Source of the DNA: Alentia gelatinosa
Taxonomy: Eukaryota > Annelida > Polychaeta > Phyllodocida > Polynoidae
DNA: 64,000 nt
Direction of reading: 5' to 3'
Assembly: GCA_950022655.1 (NCBI GenBank)
Contig: OX465590.1
Location: 44,661,718-44,725,717 of the forward strand
Part shown: positions 23,141-33,050 of the stretch, piece after piece
Position numbering within the stretch: the stretch's first letter is position 1
Layout: every line of letters starts with the position of its first letter
Notes under the pieces: generated by a model
The model's input: the letters and a program-made list of their open reading frames with translations, nothing else
Database searches by the model: none
What the model was told of the DNA's origin: nothing
Made by a program: the position numbers and the translations under genes

Positions 23141-23425
23141 GAAATTATGGTTACTGAGTCCGTAGGGATAGACTTTTGAGGTGTTTCAGCCTTGAAATGC
23201 AGCCCCACTCTGAAGATGGAGGGCCGTATTTTACTGTTGAAAGACTGAGAATTACATCGCTACGGACTCAGTTACTACATTTCCTTATCATCATATACCC
23301 GAAACCATCAAAACCGTCATTTCAATGACTTACATGCTAGCAGTATTTAACTTTGGCTTCCAGGTCACGAACATTAATGATGGTGCACCCCTAGCAGCGG
23401 GTAGTATTTCATAGATGGTCTACCA
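23141..23425. mobile_element. Foldback element family G, copy 2
   Basis: GGTTACTGAGTCCGTAGGGA and CTACGGACTCAGTTACTAC form the inverted repeat. The 3' block with AGCGGGTAGTATTTCATAGA matches 8270-8295. Confidence 0.75.
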
Positions 23426-23599
23426 CAGGACTATAACGATAAAGTTCATTTATTTTTCAATGAATTCACATGATGGATCGAAATTGCATATATCTACGTT
23501 TGCATACATTGTTCCTATTTATGTAGTTACTGTCTTGGTTTATCATGGAGAATTATGGACAGTTTTAGAATATCCTTGGACAGCATGTCATACTCTCTC

Positions 23600-23930
23600 C
23601 TTTGATCTTATTACTCTCTTTATCTCATCCCTGGTATTTTCTCTCCATAGACTTAACATTGGGAACTTGTATCCAACGCCCATGAGATATTGAGAAAAAA
23701 TATTCAATGGGGATTTTGTCACAAATGTTAGCCCATTAGTCAATGTGAGGGGTGAGATATATTCAAAAGGCTATTCAAGTTTATGGTCAGAGCTCGTATC
23801 CCATCGAGTTTGAATCGTTACATAATTCACGCAGCTTCGCCTTGTGAATAACTCCGCTATTCCAACTCGATGGGATATGAGCTCTGACCTTAAACTTTCA
23901 TAGGTTTCCTCTATAGCATCTCGATTATCT
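23600..23930. mobile_element. Foldback element family I, copy 1
   Basis: AGACTTAACATTGGGAACTT, GGGTGAGATATATTCAAAAG, then a hairpin (TCATATCCCATCGAGTT arms) with a CGCAGCTTCGCCTTGTG centre. A diverged copy is at 60270-60545. Confidence 0.7.
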
Positions 23931-24689
23931 CATTGGATAACAATTGTACATCGTTGCCACAACTCCGTGTCACTTTCACTATACTACTCACATGAACTGT
24001 TTAATATTCAGCCATACCCACATAGATATATCCAGCATTCGTACTGTCATAAACAATGTGGACTCCAACCTTTATCTTACCCCTAATAAAAAACTCCAAA
24101 GGCTTAACATTGGGTCACTGTATTTGGTCTGATTCCGTCCATGTTTTACAGCTGCACGAATGTTTGCTCTACGGCCGGAACTATTTACACAGGTGAATAA
24201 TTCCTGATCGCTGATTGGTCAATTTTTCAATTTCTCTAGGTACATAATTTTTACTTTATGTCATGGCACGCCACATAAAATCTGCCTATGTTAAATCATT
24301 GACGTTTTTTTTTATTAGGGTAGGATAAAATAGAGGATTGGCACCTCGATATTTCGCTGGCGTACAGGAACCAGAGATAGATTTAAAGAAGAACATTCAC
24401 TTAACTTAAGCTGATTGCCAAAAAGTCTCGAGTCCGCTCGAATCACGGTGAGGACAGTTGTCTCAGCTGTCCACCAGGGCGGAGCCAGGATCGAGGCTTT
24501 TCAGGGCAGGGCGGGAGTAATCTTCGATTCAGATTGGCTGACACATTCTGGGTACGTGACCAATTAGGGGCAGGCAGAGAGGTCATAGACCATACTGGGT
24601 GTGTGCCTCGAGCGCCATGTTTACCCACGAGACACTGAATCGTGGGGGAATGGGTAGCATTCAGTTTGTATTTCGTAGTTTTATTTATT
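23931..24689. other. TATCCTACCCC-family fragments, no gene
   Basis: Contains pieces such as TTATCTTACCCCTAATAAAA with AAAGGCTTAACATTGGG (24070-24115) and TTATTAGGGTAGGATAAAA (24310-24330). No exon supported. Confidence 0.45.
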
Positions 24690-25125
24690 CTAACACTCAT
24701 ATAAATCTCCATAGACTTAACATGGTGTGACTGTATGCCATGGTCATTATCCTACCACTCATATATATCTCCATAGACTTAACATGGTTTGACTGTATGC
24801 CACAGTTATTATCCTACCCCTCATTTGTATCTCCATAGACTTAACATGGTGCAACTGTATTCCACGATTATTATCCTACCCCTCATATAAATCTCCATAG
24901 ACTTAACATGGTATAACTGTATTCCACGATTATTATCCTACCCCTCATATAAATCTCCATAGACTTAACATGGTGTGACTGTATGCCACGATTATTATCC
25001 TACCCCTCATATAAATCTCCATAGACTTAACATGGTGCGACTGTATACCACAGTTATTATCCTACCCCTCATATAAATCTCCATAGACTTAACATGGTGT
25101 GACTGTATACCACGGTTATGCCATA
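24690..25125 (+). repeat. 62-bp tandem array, 7 units
   Basis: ATAAATCTCCATAGACTTAA recurs with an exact 62-bp step (CTCC at 24707, 24769, 24831, 24893, 24955, 25017, 25079). The unit also has CATGGTGTGACTGTATGCCA and TTATTATCCTACCCCTCAT, so it derives from the end of the TATCCTACCCC foldback family. Confidence 0.95.
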
Positions 25126-25396
25126 TTTATATGCCACGGGTGACATTCAAAACATGTGACGGGGTAGGATAAAATCTAAACGTCACTCAATTTCATATAT
25201 TTGTTTCCATGGCATTCATTGTCTTCCATTACGGGTATCACTCAGTTCCATTTCGTGATATCATTGCGCAAAGACAACTCACGCCATATAAACAGTCCTA
25301 TCCAAGGACGGTTTTTAGATATAAGGATAATCCTAGCGGAGGACAGTCCCTGTGGACGATGCCCCGCAAAAAGGCTACAAAATGTTTAAAAGAAGT

Positions 25397-25677
25397 TAGG
25401 CCCGGCGTCCACCTACTACTATATGGCTCTGATATGGTCTACGATGCGCCTCCCGATAAATAATTAAAATCGCGTCGGAAGGTGACCTAATATCGGGGCA
25501 GTTGACCACGTTTCTGCGATTAGACACCGATTAAAACCCCATACAATGTGTGGTGGATTGGCATGTCTAGACATATGTCTACGATTTTGCACCTTCCCGA
25601 TATGTCTCCAATATTTGTTTTTTGTATCGGTGCCATATCTGTAGGTCTAAATTTCTATCGTAGTAGGTGGACGCCAG
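25397..25677 (+). mobile_element. MITE family A, full-length
   Basis: Left end GGCCCGGCGTCCACCTACTA and right end GTAGTAGGTGGACGCCAGG. Its right end abuts foldback family F directly. Confidence 0.85.
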
Positions 25678-26103
25678 GTGGGAATAGAGGTGGGAATAGA
25701 GGGAAACTATGTTCTGGTGAGAGAAAATCAAAGTTACTCGGTGAGGACTGGAAAAATTACTGCCCAAGGCGTCAGCCGCGAGCAGCAATTTTTCCGGTCC
25801 ACACCGAGTAACTTTGACTTTCTCTTACCGGTACTTGGTTTCCCTATTCCTACATACCTTCAAATATCGACAAAAATTGTTATTTCTTTACCTACGATAG
25901 CCCCCAAGAAAAGTAGCCACCCTTATCGAGTAACTGCAACAGCTATGCTTTCTTCCCGGCGCTCTTTATATCACGTGGTTAGCCCGAGACGAAAACGTCA
26001 GCCTGGGACGAAAACGTCAGCCTCGCTACCTAACTCATAATTACTGCACCCCTAGTAGCGGTCTGTAACTATAGAGTGTTCGGAAATGGGTATATAGGAA
26101 TAA
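25678..26103. mobile_element. Foldback element family F, copy 2
   Basis: GGGAATAGAGGGAAACTATG on the left, an inverted repeat with AATCAAAGTTACTCGGTGAG and AAAAATTACTGCCCAAGGCG, and an outer end GGGTATATAGGAATAACA. Confidence 0.75.
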
Positions 26104-27050
26104 CATCTACTGCTCAACAGCACATCTTATCTACTTCTTATCTTTGGTCTTTCATTGAAATAAAAAGCAGTCATTATTGACTGAGTCCATCGTCCCTTCA
26201 TTGATTCCAATGGCAACTTATACCTGTAGCAAATTGACTGGCTAATGTCGAATCAATAAACAAATGTACTGGTTTGTTTATTGATCAACAACAACAAAAT
26301 TCCTGATGGACAATGCTTATGCAATATTCTCCCTCCTGTGGTATATCACCATTACCAAGGTAGGTATGAAGTATGAAGTAAATGAAAGCTCTTACCTCAA
26401 GGCTGCCAGTAGAAGCTGCCTTCATTGATACACCATCTCTATTTGTTTATCACCTGAATGTCTTCTCAATCGTTTCTCTAAACCCACGGAGTAGATCTGT
26501 CTTTATCATTTGCATAGAATGCATGATATGAACGAGAGGACAGTAAATGGAATACACTGAGACTAAAGTCATTTCACTGAGATTAGTGTCTGTAATTTGC
26601 TGCAGTTGCTGCAGGAACTAGATGACGTCTGTGACTTTGATATCTGGGTATTAGTCTGGTTAAGTTAGGAGACGAGGGCATTTTATCTTCGGAAATTTTA
26701 CTTTTAAACTTTTTATATTTGGCGAGGATGCCAACCACAAAGTATGATTACAATTCTTTTTTTAAAGATTTTTAATTACATCTATGTATTAGCATTGTTC
26801 TTCCAACAAATCTTGATTGGGTTTTTGAAAAGATTAAGTAGTTCTAGTCTATCTTTATATTGTATATAACAAGAAAGTTGATGATAATCATTGGTCCTTA
26901 GATAAGTGTATTTAAACATTCTGCGTTACTAGTAACCTTGAATAAAAGGTCACAAAAAACAAGGATTTTGGCTGATAATGACTTTATAACCTTAGAAGCA
27001 CTATTGTATACTATACAACTCACGTAATCTAATATATTTTTTTCATGCTG
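26104..27050. other. AT-rich unique intron sequence, nothing recognised
   Basis: No inverted-repeat element, RNA gene or splice-bounded exon was seen. One of the longest stretches in the intron without repeat partners in this window. Confidence 0.4.
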
Positions 27051-27194
27051 TTTGGAAACTAGAGCTAAATTCCCACCTCGTTTCTGGTCGGTTCAAACCA
27101 CTAAAGAAGCAGCTTTCCCTCCGAAACAGGACGGAGCAGAACGAACAGACAAAGAAATATCTCTATTTCGTCGTCCCGTAATCCCGTTCCGGAT

Positions 27195-27420
27195 TTACGT
27201 TACGCCAGGACACTGTCCGTGGCACCACCTAGCGACATCAATTACAACTACATCCACTGTAAGCTTCACTCGCTGGTACCCCGAGTGCGCATGCGTCATT
27301 CTTGTCACTTCCGGCGGAAGTCTCAATGTCGTCTGCCCGCGTCCTTCTGACCTCAGTGACCTCTGCGGAAGGCAGCGGCCATTTTGGTGGTATAAACAAG
27401 ACGGGGTTATCAAAGTCAGC
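27195..27420. promoter_or_regulatory. CpG-rich promoter-like cluster 2
   Basis: An NRF1-type TGCGCATGCG (27286-27295), two head-to-head ETS cores in ACTTCCGGCGGAAGT (27307-27321), TGACCTC repeats (27349-27363) and a perfect YY1 motif GCGGCCATTTT (27376-27386) lie within 105 bp. This looks like a housekeeping, often bidirectional, promoter. Short ATG frames start on both strands: MSSARVLLTSV on + and MAAAFRRGH on -. I could not define a downstream exon on either strand. Confidence 0.45.
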
Positions 27421-27572
27421 ATACGAGAGGAGCTGCGCATGGACAAACCTGTGTGGTAGATTTAAAAAATATAGGTCTATTGATAAAAAAGTATATTTCA
27501 TTTATATTTGAGAACGAGGGGGTGAAATATTCTAACGCTGTTATCATAACAGGGAGAGCGAACGAGAAAATA

Positions 27573-27857
27573 AGGCCTGGCGTCTACCTACTATGATAGA
27601 AATTTAGACCTACCGATATGGCACCGATACAAAGAGCAAATATCGGAGACATATCGGGAAGATGCAAAATCGTATACATATGTCTAGACATGCCAATCCA
27701 CCATGCATTGTATGGGGTTTTTATCGGTGTCTAATTGCAGAATCGTGGTCAACTGCCCCGATAGTAGGTGACCTTCCGACGCGATTTTGATTTTTTATTG
27801 GGAGGTGCATCGTAGAGCATGTCAGAGCCATATCGTAGTAGGTGGACGCCGGGCCTT
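27573..27857 (-). mobile_element. MITE family A, full-length, reverse orientation
   Basis: Ends GGCCTGGCGTCTACCTACTA and GTAGTAGGTGGACGCCGGGC. It is followed at once by a family L block. Confidence 0.85.
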
Positions 27858-27985
27858 ACAGTAAAACCCCGCTTCTGGGACACCCCGCTTAAGGGAGTAC
27901 CTCGCTTAAGGAACACATCGCTTAAGGGGACAATTTGCTCGGGATGGAGGGTGTTCCCTTAAGCAGGGTTTTACTGTATTTTAAG
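27858..27985. repeat. Family L block (CCCGCTTAAGGGG)
   Basis: CAGTAAAACCCCGCTTCTGG, then CCCCGCTTAAGGGAG-type repeats and a closing AAGCAGGGTTTTACTGTAT. The ends are inverted, a small foldback. Confidence 0.8.
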
Positions 27986-28109
27986 TTTGTCTCACATACA
28001 TAGCCACTATGTGTAAATTTCAGATATTCCATTATCAATACTAGGAATGAATAATATGTTCATCATTGGTGAATGAAGGTGCAATCATAGATAAATAATA
28101 ACTAAAAGG

Positions 28110-28320
28110 TTTTGAATATGTAAAGTCTATGGATCCTTTCTGTAACCCACTTTCCTCTAGTCGACTTGCCCTTTCCGCAACTGCCTGAGTCTAGGATCCA
28201 AACATATCAAGCACCAGTGGGATTTGAGGTATTTCGGTATTGAATGATTGGTCATGGTCAGCTGGGCACGCCTATAAGACCCTGAGACACTGGTACCCTG
28301 CTCCTTTCACAATATCATCA
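28110..28320 (-). repeat. Dispersed repeat S, copy 1
   Basis: CAACTGCCTGAGTCTAGGAT, ATATCAAGCACCAGTGGG and GTCAGCTGGGCACGCC match the reverse complement of 49580-49785. Flanking DNA (27986-28110, 28320-28840) shows nothing recognisable. Confidence 0.7.
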
Positions 28321-28844
28321 TGAATAGCACGCAGTTAGTCACAGGATAGTATTTTTTGGCAGCAAGCTGGAAGTCCATTGAGCACTCTAACGTTTAGAGT
28401 GCGATATGCGGCAATGCATTTCATGCAGGAAATGCCACCATAAACATGTCAGTCCAGAACCAGTCAACACTCCATCACCAACCAGAGATTAGATTCGATC
28501 ATTGCCACGATCCGATGAACTGCAGTTAGCACTATTTATACACACCCTTATCAGATGTTATTCAACCTAACGAGAATACAATGAGGCAAAAAGGACTCAG
28601 ACTAAATGCTCCTGGATGGTAAAAGCACTGATCTGAATAGATCTCTCTTTAGCATCCTTCCTGTTTTCTGGTTCGGTTAGGTCTCGGATATGAGTTGCCT
28701 TTTAGGGAGATTGGTATCGTCCTGGGAATACACTATCAGCAGGTTTCTGTGCGTGTATCTTAATAAGCATCCACCAGTAAACATAATCACATGGATGATG
28801 TGTCATCAATGTCAATTTGTGCTACACGTGCTATGGAGGCTACG

Positions 28845-29255
28845 GATCGCTACTGAGTAGAATACAGCTTTTTGTTATTGTTCACCTAATACGGAGTCTC
28901 CATACTAAGCCTATGGAGCCTACAGATCGCTATTGAGTAGAATAAGGACCTCCGGAATCTCCTAGGAGAATACTGCTTTTTGGGCCACCTGACGGGTATT
29001 GTGGGAACTAATGTATATAAACATGCATGGCGCTTGGGTCGAATTTCTAATTATTTACAAGATTTTTTTCCTAATAATTACTCGAAAGGCGAGTAAGAAA
29101 TACAACATTACCATGATTTCGATCTGTGTGGCCGTATTCTCCTTGTAGTTGACATTACGTATTACTACTCGCTATCGCTCGGAGTTTTACTTCGCGTCAA
29201 CTACGCGGAGAATACGGCCACTCAGATCGAAATCTTGGAAATATTGTGTATGTAT
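28845..29255. mobile_element. Hairpin MITE (family E1), copy 2
   Basis: The same modules as 5545-5955 in reverse orientation: ATACTAAGCCTATGGAG, GGAGAATACTGCTTTT, GCCACCTGACGGGTAT, then the hairpin with GTGGCCGTATTCTCC and CTACGCGGAGAATACGGCC. Confidence 0.75.
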
Positions 29256-29430
29256 CCCCATACTTATAAATTAGTGACAAGACTGCCATACATTGAAACT
29301 TGTGATAATTATGTGGGCCTCATAAAACAATACATTGTTTTGGTTGTGGGTACTTAAATCCTAACCAGAATTGCTCGTTCAATACGTAAAAGCTTGGTAC
29401 GTGCTAGATTAGTAAGAGAGTGTTAGAGAG

Positions 29431-29600
29431 TAATAAGCAAAATCATCGTTACTGAAACCATAGGGATGGCTGTTTGAGTCTTTCATGACTCCTGACGATG
29501 GAGGAGGAGGGACGTATTTTATTTTACAAAACGGCATTTTTCAAGCTCAGTCACTACGTTTACTTATTATTGAATACGTACAAAACATTAAAAATGCCAT
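29431..29600. mobile_element. Foldback element family G, fragment
   Basis: GTTACTGAAACCATAGGGAT, GAGGAGGGACGTATTTTATT and CTCAGTCACTACGTTTACTT match families at 7970 and 23141. It lies just before the 89-bp array. Confidence 0.65.
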
Positions 29601-29633
29601 TTAATTTACTTAAATAGGCGGCATGCATTTCAA

Positions 29634-30681
29634 AGATCAGACATTGATGATATGAACCACCGCACATTATATAAGAGTACTATAGTCAAACTGTATGTAA
29701 ATGTCGGTATTTAACATTGCAGAGATCAGACAATGACTACACAAACCACCACACATTATATAAGTGTACTATAGTAAAACTATATGTAAATGGCTGTATT
29801 TAACATTGCAGAGATCAGACAATGAACCACCACACATTATATCAGTGTACTATAGTAAAACTGTATGTAAATGTCTGTATTTTACATTGCAGAGATCAGA
29901 CAATGAACCACCACACATTATATAAGTGTACTATAGTTAAACTGTATGTAAATGTCGGTATTTACATTTCAGAGATTAATGACTACACAAACCACCACAC
30001 ATTATATAAGTGTACTAAAGTTAAACTTTATGTAAATACCTGCATTTTACATTGCAGAGATCAGACAATGACTACACAAACCACCACCACATCATATTAG
30101 TGTACTATAGTAAAACTGTATGTAAATGTCGGTATTTTACATTGCAGAGATCAGACAATGACTACACAAACCACCACACATTATATAAGGGTACTATAGT
30201 AAAACTGTACCTAAATGTCTATATTTAACATTGCAGAGATCAGACAATGACTACACAAACCACCACACATTATATAAGTGTACTATAGTAAAACTGTACC
30301 TAAATGTCTATATTTAACATTGCAGAGATCAGACAATGACTACACAAACCACCACACATTATATAAGTGTACTATAGTAAAACTGTACCTAAATGTCTGT
30401 ATTTAACATTGCAGAGATCAGACAATGACTACACAAACCACCACACATTATATAAGTGTACTATAGTAAAACTGTACCTAAATGTCTGTATTTAACATTG
30501 CAGAGATCAGACAATGACTACACAAACCACCATACATTATATAAGTGTACTATAGTAAAACTGTACCTAAATGTCTGTATTTTACATTGCAGAGATCAGA
30601 CAATGACTACACAAACCACCACACATTATATAAGTGTACTATAGTAAAACTGTACCTAAATGACTGTATTTAACATTGCAG
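29634..30681 (+). repeat. 89-bp tandem array of 3' splice-site copies
   Basis: Twelve units begin at 29634, 29723, 29812, 29893, 29973, 30058, 30148, 30237, 30326, 30415, 30504 and 30593. Most are 89 bp; three that start at 29812, 29893 and 29973 are 81, 80 and 85 bp, and the one at 30058 is 90. Each unit starts AGATCAGACAATGACTACAC and ends with ATTTAACATTGCAG or a variant. The first 28 nt copy the start of exon 2 and the last ~60 nt copy the intron end, so each carries a TTGCAG/AGATC acceptor. The first unit lacks the AG context and the fifth has TTTCAG/AGATTA. The last six units form a near-identical block. Confidence 0.95.
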
Positions 30682-30843
30682 AGATCAGACAATGACTACA
30701 CGAACCACCTCCTGATGGCGTTGATCGACGCAGTCATCGCCGACGCCGAGGTTCGTGGCGCCAACCAGGAACAGCTCGGAGAACTGATGCGCAAGCGCAG
30801 TGGAATCCGGAAGTGCTTCTTCCACGCCGTCAACTGCTGGTAG
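30682..30843 (+). CDS. AstC: Allatostatin-C-like precursor, terminal coding exon
   Basis: This exon encodes residues 43-95 and the TAG stop. It begins Arg-Ser after TTGCAG in phase 0, continues with an amphipathic propeptide stretch (HLLMALIDAVIADAEV) and reaches a tribasic RKR at 79-81. The predicted mature peptide SGIRKCFFHAVNCW (82-95) has Cys87 and Cys94 six residues apart, able to form the single disulfide ring of allatostatin-C peptides. The C-x6-C ring with Phe-Phe and Ala-Val matches the family pattern, whose ring is often Y/F-F-N-x-I/V-S/T. There is no C-terminal Gly, so the end is a free acid. Such peptides act through somatostatin/allatostatin-C type G-protein-coupled receptors, usually inhibitory. 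Urotensin-like peptides were considered but their ring is shorter. Codon use is GC-richer than the surroundings, as expected of a conserved exon. Confidence 0.85.
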   Translation, partial: RSDNDYTNHLLMALIDAVIADAEVRGANQEQLGELMRKRSGIRKCFFHAVNCW

Positions 30844-31450
30844 AGCGTTCGTCCGGGGCGACACACAGACAGAGGATATTTTCCACACAATTTGTCGTTA
30901 GCGTGTCTTTAACAGCGAGCACGTAACGATATCAACGATCGACATCCATCTGAATGCACAATTTGTACAAAAGTTATCCCCATTTTGAATAATTCCAGAC
31001 GGAAGATTTCCAGAATGAACGGTTTGTAATATATGGATGATTTGACCATCGAATACCAGCAAATAATTGCGAGGGATTTATTGTTTGAAACAAAAAACTA
31101 TCGTCCGAAAATACGTTATCAGTTCAGTGTTGAACTTCGGGACAGCCACGGAAGATCTAAGGCTAATGACGAAAAACAAAACAATAATAAAAAGAAATCA
31201 CAATTTGTACTTACATGTGAGTCTTTACACTACTTTCCTTGCGTCTGTTTCAAAAACTGATTTAGAGATCAGAGCATCACCTATGACGTCACGGTGACAT
31301 CTCTGACGTCATAGCGATGCGTTAGAGAACCTTCTATGATGCGTGTTCCATCTAACGTCATTCACGAATAAAAAGAATTCCATGCATTGTAAATACTGTT
31401 CGAGAAAATCACTTATTCTTTTTACAAATAAAGTGAATAAAACACGTTGT
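30844..31450 (+). other. AstC: Putative 3' UTR with AATAAA signals
   Basis: About 600 nt without a known repeat follow the stop. AATAAA occurs at 31367-31372, 31427-31432 and 31436-31441; the last pair probably directs cleavage near 31455. Two TGACGTCA palindromes lie at 31284-31291 and 31304-31311. Confidence 0.6.
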
Positions 31451-31484
31451 GACTAGGGTTTTAGTCTTTTGGCAAAAGGATAAT

Positions 31485-31790
31485 AAGGAACTGCATCGAG
31501 ATGATTAGCCACTGAAAATATGCCATGAGTTTTGGTTATGGACTAATCTCACGAGGCAAAGCCAAGTGAGATTATGTACCAAAATGAATGGCATATTTTC
31601 AGTGGCTATGGATCGAGTGCGGTTCAGATTTGATCTCACCCCCTATCACTGACTAATTAGATACAATTTTCTTACATCATCCCCATTGAGTATTTATCTT
31701 CAATACTCCATGGGTGTTGAGTATGAGGTACTAATATTAAGTCTATTGGGGAAAATACCATGGGTGAGATAATATTTTGTATCAATCATC
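31485..31790. mobile_element. Foldback, ACTGAAAATATGCCATGAG arms
   Basis: GCCACTGAAAATATGCCAT and ATGGCATATTTTCAGTGGC form arms around a centre with CACGAGGCAAAGCCAAGTGA. A TCTCACCCC tail with CATGGGTGTTGAGTATGAGG follows. A reverse-oriented relative lies at 10785-10885. Confidence 0.75.
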
Positions 31791-32019
31791 GTTTTAAATG
31801 GATAGTGGATTTGAATTTAAACCACTACCACGTGGATTTACATTGTTAAAGATATATGCACATCCGATAGGGTCGTTGAATTAATAATGATCGAATCAAC
31901 GACTAGGACCAAGAGAGGATCGGGCAAGGAAAAAGATTTGAAGGAAGTCTCATTGAATAAAACATGTCCTTCAATGTTATCCTGATTGCTATATTCCCAT
32001 GCCGTATTTATATAGAACT

Positions 32020-32350
32020 GCATCGAGAATCATATAAATAGACAATACTCCACGAGTTTGGCTGGGCCGCAATCGTCATCGAGGCGAAGCCAAGTGACGA
32101 TTATGGCACATCCAAACGAGTGGAGTATTGTCTATTTATATGATTCTCGATTCGAGTGCGGTTCTGGATTTATCTCACCCCTTTCTATTGTTTAAATAAC
32201 ATCACAACTTCAGAATAATCAGAATATACTTAGCAAATCCACTATGCCACGGCCGTGGCGTAGTATTGTCACTTTACCAGGGTGATCGTTGAGTATATTT
32301 TTCTAATGTTATTCCTATGGCCAAACTTGTACCAGGGGTGAGATAAATAT
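32020..32350. mobile_element. Foldback, ATCATATAAATAGACAATAC arms
   Basis: A 120-bp inverted repeat at about 32033-32155 has arms CGAGAATCATATAAATAGAC and a centre CATCGAGGCGAAGCCAAGTG. It is followed by a TCTCACCCC tail and the closing GGGGTGAGATAAAT (32335-32348). A relative is at 39190-39350. Confidence 0.8.
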
Positions 32351-32359
32351 ATATACTGC

Positions 32360-32720
32360 ACCGTTTCGCCATGTAACGTAAAAATACCGTATGGAACAGT
32401 GTTCCGTACGGCAAAATACGGAACACCTTCCGGTACACATTGACTAAAATATCAGTTGCTAGGCCAATTTAAATTTAAAAAAGAATTTAATATCGGGTAT
32501 ATAGTAAATAAGCAACTCGCACAAACCAAGAAACTCGGTGATAATTTACGATTCGTACGGAACTCGGCTTAAACGCCTCGTTCTGTACAAACCGTAAATT
32601 CTCATTTTGTTTTATGGCTTGTACAGCAAGGTCAGGATGTTCTATATAATTATGACCTTTAGCCTTATATAGGATAGATTGGCCGCCACCTCTGTCTACA
32701 CTATGTTCCAACTAAGAAGT
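32360..32720. mobile_element. Foldbacks with CCGTACGG centre
   Basis: AACGTAAAAATACCGTATGG and GTTCCGTACGGCAAAATACG form one hairpin (32370-32425). A second module at 32525-32665 has CGTACGGAACTCGGCTTAAA and GGCTTGTACAGCAAGGTCAG. Both recur in similar form at 55243-55315 and 55660-55775. Confidence 0.7.
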
Positions 32721-33046
32721 TGGTATAGTTCAACTAACGAGTATTGAGAAAGCTCTATACTCGTTGGTTGAACCCAGGCCTTGTCCACGAAGTCTCACTC
32801 TCCAACCAAGATTGTTTTTTCATTCGTGGGTTCTGAGAGGCGAAATACTTATCAAGAAATATTCTCAGCTTACCAAATTGATAATTAAGTCTACCTTTAT
32901 GTTCTTTATATTCGAAATACAATCAAAAAGAAATAATGATATGTAAAAATGGTTTCAATAGTGAGATATATCTCACTCTCCGAGCATGGGACTAGGTCAG
33001 ATGAAACATCTGCTGGGAGAGTAACTGACCTCTACAGGTAGTGGGT
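32721..33046. other. No gene recognised
   Basis: An imperfect inverted repeat (GAAGTTGGTATAGTTCAACT / TACTCGTTGGTTGAACC) at 32705-32775. No exon. Confidence 0.35.
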
Positions 33047-33050
33047 CCAG

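Larger units (their letters stand above)
1854..30681 (+). other. AstC: Phase-0 intron of the AstC-like gene, 28.8 kb
   Basis: Donor GTCAGC at 1854, acceptor TTGCAG ending at 30681. The join keeps the frame and creates a Lys-Arg dibasic site across the exon junction (Lys42 from exon 1, Arg43 from exon 2). The interior is nearly all MITEs, satellites, a SINE and low-complexity DNA. The acceptor is preceded by a tandem array of copies of itself, so which AG is used needs transcript data. Confidence 0.65.

Noticed and set aside
22957..23157. 71- and 62-codon frames starting in the CpG-rich cluster
   Set aside because: No clear donor, no known domain, and they run into a family G foldback.
29634..30681. 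CRISPR-like array
   Set aside because: Repeats are contiguous 89-bp units without unique spacers, in an animal intron.
30685..30890. Two - strand frames of 64-67 codons over the peptide exon
   Set aside because: Shadows of the + strand AstC-like exon, whose peptide motif and acceptor explain the coding bias.
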